Below are positions 33,310 through 36,334 of a DNA stretch of 36,334 nt, in pieces. The notes below the pieces were generated by a model, which saw nothing but the letters and a program-made list of their open reading frames with translations, made no database searches and was not told where the DNA came from. Source of the stretch: Gammaproteobacteria bacterium (lineage in GTDB: Bacteria > Pseudomonadota > Gammaproteobacteria > Arenicellales > Poriferihabitantaceae); assembly GCA_030590945.1 (NCBI GenBank), contig JAUVBY010000010.1, forward strand, positions 1-36,334, in the 5' to 3' direction. Position numbers and translations under genes: made by a program. The stretch's first letter is position 1. Each line of letters begins with the position of its first letter.

Positions 33310-34062
33310 TTGGCACGCTACCACGCCGTAAATTCATTCGCGCAGCAAAAACTCGCTAAACAGGATAGCGAGTCCATTTTCTGGAATTTCTCCGGCTCAA
33401 CACTAATCCATATCTTCGTCATTCTAGGACTGGGATTCTACGTATCTCAGGTGGAGCCACCCCCGCAGCAACGCACGATTACGGTCAACCTTAAATCCGT
33501 ATCCGAACTCAGTGCTGAAACCAAAATAGGCAAAGGCGCACAAATGCAAAAAGAGGCGGGCCAGTCTTCTGAACAGCGTACAGAAGATATCATCCGTATA
33601 GAAGATGGAAACACACCCTTTGATAGCGGAACATTTGTACTCGCGCAGGAACGCCTGATCAAAGATATACAGGAAAATAAATCCGCGATGGAAGAGAGTG
33701 AGCGCATTGGTTTTCTGGGCGTTTACGATGATCAGCCAGCTTATCGTCAATATCAACAATACTGGCAGACCTATGTCAGCGAGTTTGGTACGCAGCACTA
33801 CCCCGGGGAATTAATAGAAAAAGGGTTAAACGGCTCACTTGAACTGGATATCGCAATCGATCGACACGGCGTGGTACGCAGCACGACCATCCATCGATCT
33901 TCAGGCAATGCAACGATCGACAATGCCGCCATTAAAATTGCGGTGGCCGCAGGCCCCTATAAATCCCTGCCTGAAGGCATGGCTAAAGACATTGACGTAC
34001 TGCATATTATTCGAATCTGGGAATTTAACAATAGCACGCTAAGCAGTCGGGCCAGGCAATGA
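33310..34062 (+). CDS. TonB-family energy transducer-like protein
   Basis: 250 aa, TTG start. N-terminal TM helix; C-terminal TonB-like domain (GSLELDIAIDRHGVVRSTTIHRSSGNATIDNAAIKIAVAAGPYKSLPEG). Confidence 0.78.
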   Translation: MARYHAVNSFAQQKLAKQDSESIFWNFSGSTLIHIFVILGLGFYVSQVEPPPQQRTITVNLKSVSELSAETKIGKGAQMQKEAGQSSEQRTEDIIRIEDGNTPFDSGTFVLAQERLIKDIQENKSAMEESERIGFLGVYDDQPAYRQYQQYWQTYVSEFGTQHYPGELIEKGLNGSLELDIAIDRHGVVRSTTIHRSSGNATIDNAAIKIAVAAGPYKSLPEGMAKDIDVLHIIRIWEFNNSTLSSRARQ

Positions 34063-34067
34063 ACCTC

Positions 34068-34228
34068 GGAGCCTGTCGGATTTAGCATGTTTCGTTCAAA
34101 ACCCACGAATATCGATAAACTGAGCCTATTATGATCGTCAAATGGAGCAACCATTCTTCTCACACAATAAACTCATTTTATTCGATCTCGAGGATTTTGC
34201 TCCAAAACAGCCAAATCCGACAGCCCCC
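34068..34228. repeat. Short element with terminal inverted repeats (MITE-like) between tonB-like and yqgE
   Basis: CTGTCGGATTT (34073-34083) and its exact inverse AAATCCGACAG (34213-34223), with partial similarity extending inward (TTTAGC / TTTGGC). An inner IR, GGAGCAA / TTGCTCC, is also present. Confidence 0.5.
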
Positions 34229-34298
34229 AGGAGATTGATATTCAGTTTGTTGCCCGCATTTTCAGGTAATATACATTGACGGATATAAACTATTTATT

Positions 34299-34868
34299 AT
34301 GAATACCACCATCGAGACCAGCCTGGAAAACCAGTTTTTGATTGCCATGCCCCAATTAAAAGATTCGCTTTTTGGCGACACCGTGTCGGTGGTTTGTCAG
34401 CATAGCGAAGAAGGCGCCATCGCGCTGGTAATTAATAAAACTTTACCGCAAACCCTGGGCGAAGTGTTTAAGCAGATGAATCTGTCGGTGGACAGCCTGA
34501 AAAACCCGGATCAGGCCATATTATTTGGCGGCCCGGTTCAACCCGAGGCCGGTTTCGTATTGCATACCGAAAAGGGCCAATGGCAATCGACACTCAGCAT
34601 CAGCGAGACCCTTTATCTGACCTCTTCCAAAGACATACTCGAGGCCATCAGCGAACTTAAAGGACCGGAAGATTATTTATTTATACTGGGTTATTCTGGC
34701 TGGTCTTCCGGGCAAATCGAACAGGAACTCGAACAAAATAGCTGGTTACACAGCCCGATCGAATCCGATATTGTATTCAATACACCCCCGGATAGAATCT
34801 CAGACCAGGTCATCAAAAAACTCGGTATTGACCCACACCGAATTTCAAATCAGATCGGCCACGCCTGA
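34299..34868 (+). CDS. yqgE: YqgE/AlgH family protein
   Basis: 189 aa. LENQFLIAMPQLKDSLFGDTVSVVCQHSEEGAIALVINKT, FGGPVQPEAGFVLH, GYSGWSSGQIEQEL. Confidence 0.93.
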   Translation: MNTTIETSLENQFLIAMPQLKDSLFGDTVSVVCQHSEEGAIALVINKTLPQTLGEVFKQMNLSVDSLKNPDQAILFGGPVQPEAGFVLHTEKGQWQSTLSISETLYLTSSKDILEAISELKGPEDYLFILGYSGWSSGQIEQELEQNSWLHSPIESDIVFNTPPDRISDQVIKKLGIDPHRISNQIGHA

Positions 34869-34885
34869 GTTTTACAAAGCTGCTC

Positions 34886-35335
34886 GTGCCGACAAGCTAT
34901 CTGGCCTTTGATTACGGCACTAAACGTACCGGACTGGCAGTGGGTAACGATCTACTGTGTACCACACAGCCGCTACCGGCGATTGCAACCTCATTATTAC
35001 GCGATGCCGACGGAAAACTGGTTCTGTCGACTATCCGGAAAATTGTCAAAACCTGGGAAATACAACACCTGATCTTTGGTGCCCCGCTTGATTCACAGGC
35101 GCAGGAAACAGATTTAAGCAAACGCATCAAACGCTTTGGCCATCAGCTGGGCAATGCACTGGCGCTGCCTGTCGATTTCGCCGATGAGCGCTATAGCTCG
35201 AGTGAAGCTGACCGTTTGCTGCGAGATAACCAGCCAGGCGGCAGGAAATTTACTGCAAAAAAGATCGCCTTGCGTGATTCAGTCGCTGCGCAACTGATCC
35301 TGGAAGCCTATTTTTCAGAGATAAAGAGAAACTAA
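34886..35335 (+). CDS. ruvX: RuvX/YqgF putative Holliday junction resolvase
   Basis: 149 aa, GTG start. LAFDYGTKRTGLAVGN, FGAPLDSQ, DFADERYSSSEADRLL, KKIALRDSVAAQLILEAYF. Confidence 0.92.
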   Translation: MPTSYLAFDYGTKRTGLAVGNDLLCTTQPLPAIATSLLRDADGKLVLSTIRKIVKTWEIQHLIFGAPLDSQAQETDLSKRIKRFGHQLGNALALPVDFADERYSSSEADRLLRDNQPGGRKFTAKKIALRDSVAAQLILEAYFSEIKRN

Positions 35336-35353
35336 ATCAACGTTTTTACAGGT

Positions 35354-35373
35354 TGACGTTTACGTAAACGTCA
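35354..35373. promoter_or_regulatory. Perfect 20-bp palindrome upstream of the acyl-CoA dehydrogenase gene; LiuR-like (MerR-family) operator candidate
   Basis: TGACGTTTACGTAAACGTCA, overlapping a TTGACG -35-like hexamer. Confidence 0.6.
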
Positions 35374-35409
35374 TATATCTTTTGGCTAGTCTAAAATCTG
35401 CCCTGTCCC

Positions 35410-36334
35410 ATGATTCAACTCCCCGGCCTTAACTTCAATCTTGGCGAAGATATTGATTTACTGCGCGATGCAGTGCAGAGCTTCGCGCAGCAGGAAATTG
35501 CGCCGTTCGCGGCTGAAATTGATGCACAAAACGACTTCCCTGCCCCGCTGTGGAAAAAACTGGGTGACATGGGACTGCTCGGCGTTACTGCGCCTGAAGA
35601 ATATGGCGGCGCCAATATGGGCTACCTGGCGCATATCGTGGCCATGGAAGAAATCTCCCGCGCCTCGGCATCAGTTGCTCTAAGCTACGGCGCACATTCC
35701 AATTTATGCGTAAACCAGATCAGGCGCAATGGAAACGAGGCTCAAAAACAACAATACCTGCCAAATTTAATCAGCGGTGAACATATAGGCGCACTGGCCA
35801 TGTCAGAACCCAATGCCGGTTCGGATATCGTCAGCATGAAAATGAGTGCACAGAAAAAAGGCGACCATTACGTACTCAACGGTACCAAGATGTGGATCAC
35901 CAATGGCCCGGATGCCGACACCATTGTGGTCTATGCCAAAACCGATACAAGTGCCGGGGCCAGAGGCATTACCGCGTTTATTGTAGAACGGGGCTTTGGT
36001 TTTCAAAGCGCGCAAAAACTCGATAAGCTGGGCATGCGCGGCTCCAATACCGGAGAACTGGTATTCAAAGATGTGGAAGTGCCCGAAGAGAATATTCTAG
36101 GCGCCTTGAATAAAGGCGTAAACGTGTTAATGAGCGGCCTGGATTATGAGCGCGCGGTACTCGCGGCTGGTCCGACCGGTATTATGCTGGCCTGCATGGA
36201 CATCGTGGTACCCTACATTCACCAACGCGAACAGTTTGGCCAGCCCATCGGAGAATTCCAGCTTATTCAGGGCAAAATTGCCGATATGTATACCACCATG
36301 AACGCCTGTCGTGCATACGTATACGCCGTCGGGC
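35410..36334 (+). CDS. Acyl-CoA dehydrogenase, probably isovaleryl-CoA dehydrogenase; 3' end outside window
   Basis: Open to the window end, hence absent from the ORF track. [75 protein letters not shown]..., [31 protein letters not shown]. Confidence 0.85.
   Translation, partial: MIQLPGLNFNLGEDIDLLRDAVQSFAQQEIAPFAAEIDAQNDFPAPLWKKLGDMGLLGVTAPEEYGGANMGYLAHIVAMEEISRASASVALSYGAHSNLCVNQIRRNGNEAQKQQYLPNLISGEHIGALAMSEPNAGSDIVSMKMSAQKKGDHYVLNGTKMWITNGPDADTIVVYAKTDTSAGARGITAFIVERGFGFQSAQKLDKLGMRGSNTGELVFKDVEVPEENILGALNKGVNVLMSGLDYERAVLAAGPTGIMLACMDIVVPYIHQREQFGQPIGEFQLIQGKIADMYTTMNACRAYVYAVG

Overview
The window looks like an ordinary gammaproteobacterial chromosome segment, dense with metabolic genes. 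No rRNA, tRNA, CRISPR array or prophage was recognised. Main blocks, left to right: the C-terminal end of a probable FabD-like acyltransferase; an outer-membrane beta-barrel protein; a LeuB-like dehydrogenase; a complete propionyl-CoA to succinyl-CoA operon (methylmalonyl-CoA mutase, pccB, pccA, meaB, epimerase); a tightly packed minus-strand operon (DAGK-like/DUF389 membrane protein, lipoprotein solute-binding protein, CAP-domain protein with Cys repeats); a 64-aa small ORF; a Sel1/SPOR-type protein; tgt; queA; an OmpA-family protein; a LysR / N-formylglutamate amidohydrolase / GFA-family operon divergent from gcvT-gcvH-gcvP-lipA; a glycosyltransferase; a 32-aa membrane smORF with a structured leader; a Crp/Fnr regulator; acnA; an inositol monophosphatase family gene; tonB-like, yqgE and ruvX; and the 5' part of an isovaleryl-CoA dehydrogenase-like gene. 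The strongest unexplained signal is the GFA-family gene at 19630-20037 (minus). It is intact except for one in-frame UGA exactly where the first Cys of the conserved C-H-C-x-x-C motif should be. This is either a candidate selenocysteine codon or a single nonsense change. Secondary candidates are the DUF389/SBP/CAP operon and the GGA-rich leader plus smORF at 28238-28490. All calls are by eye, with no database searches.
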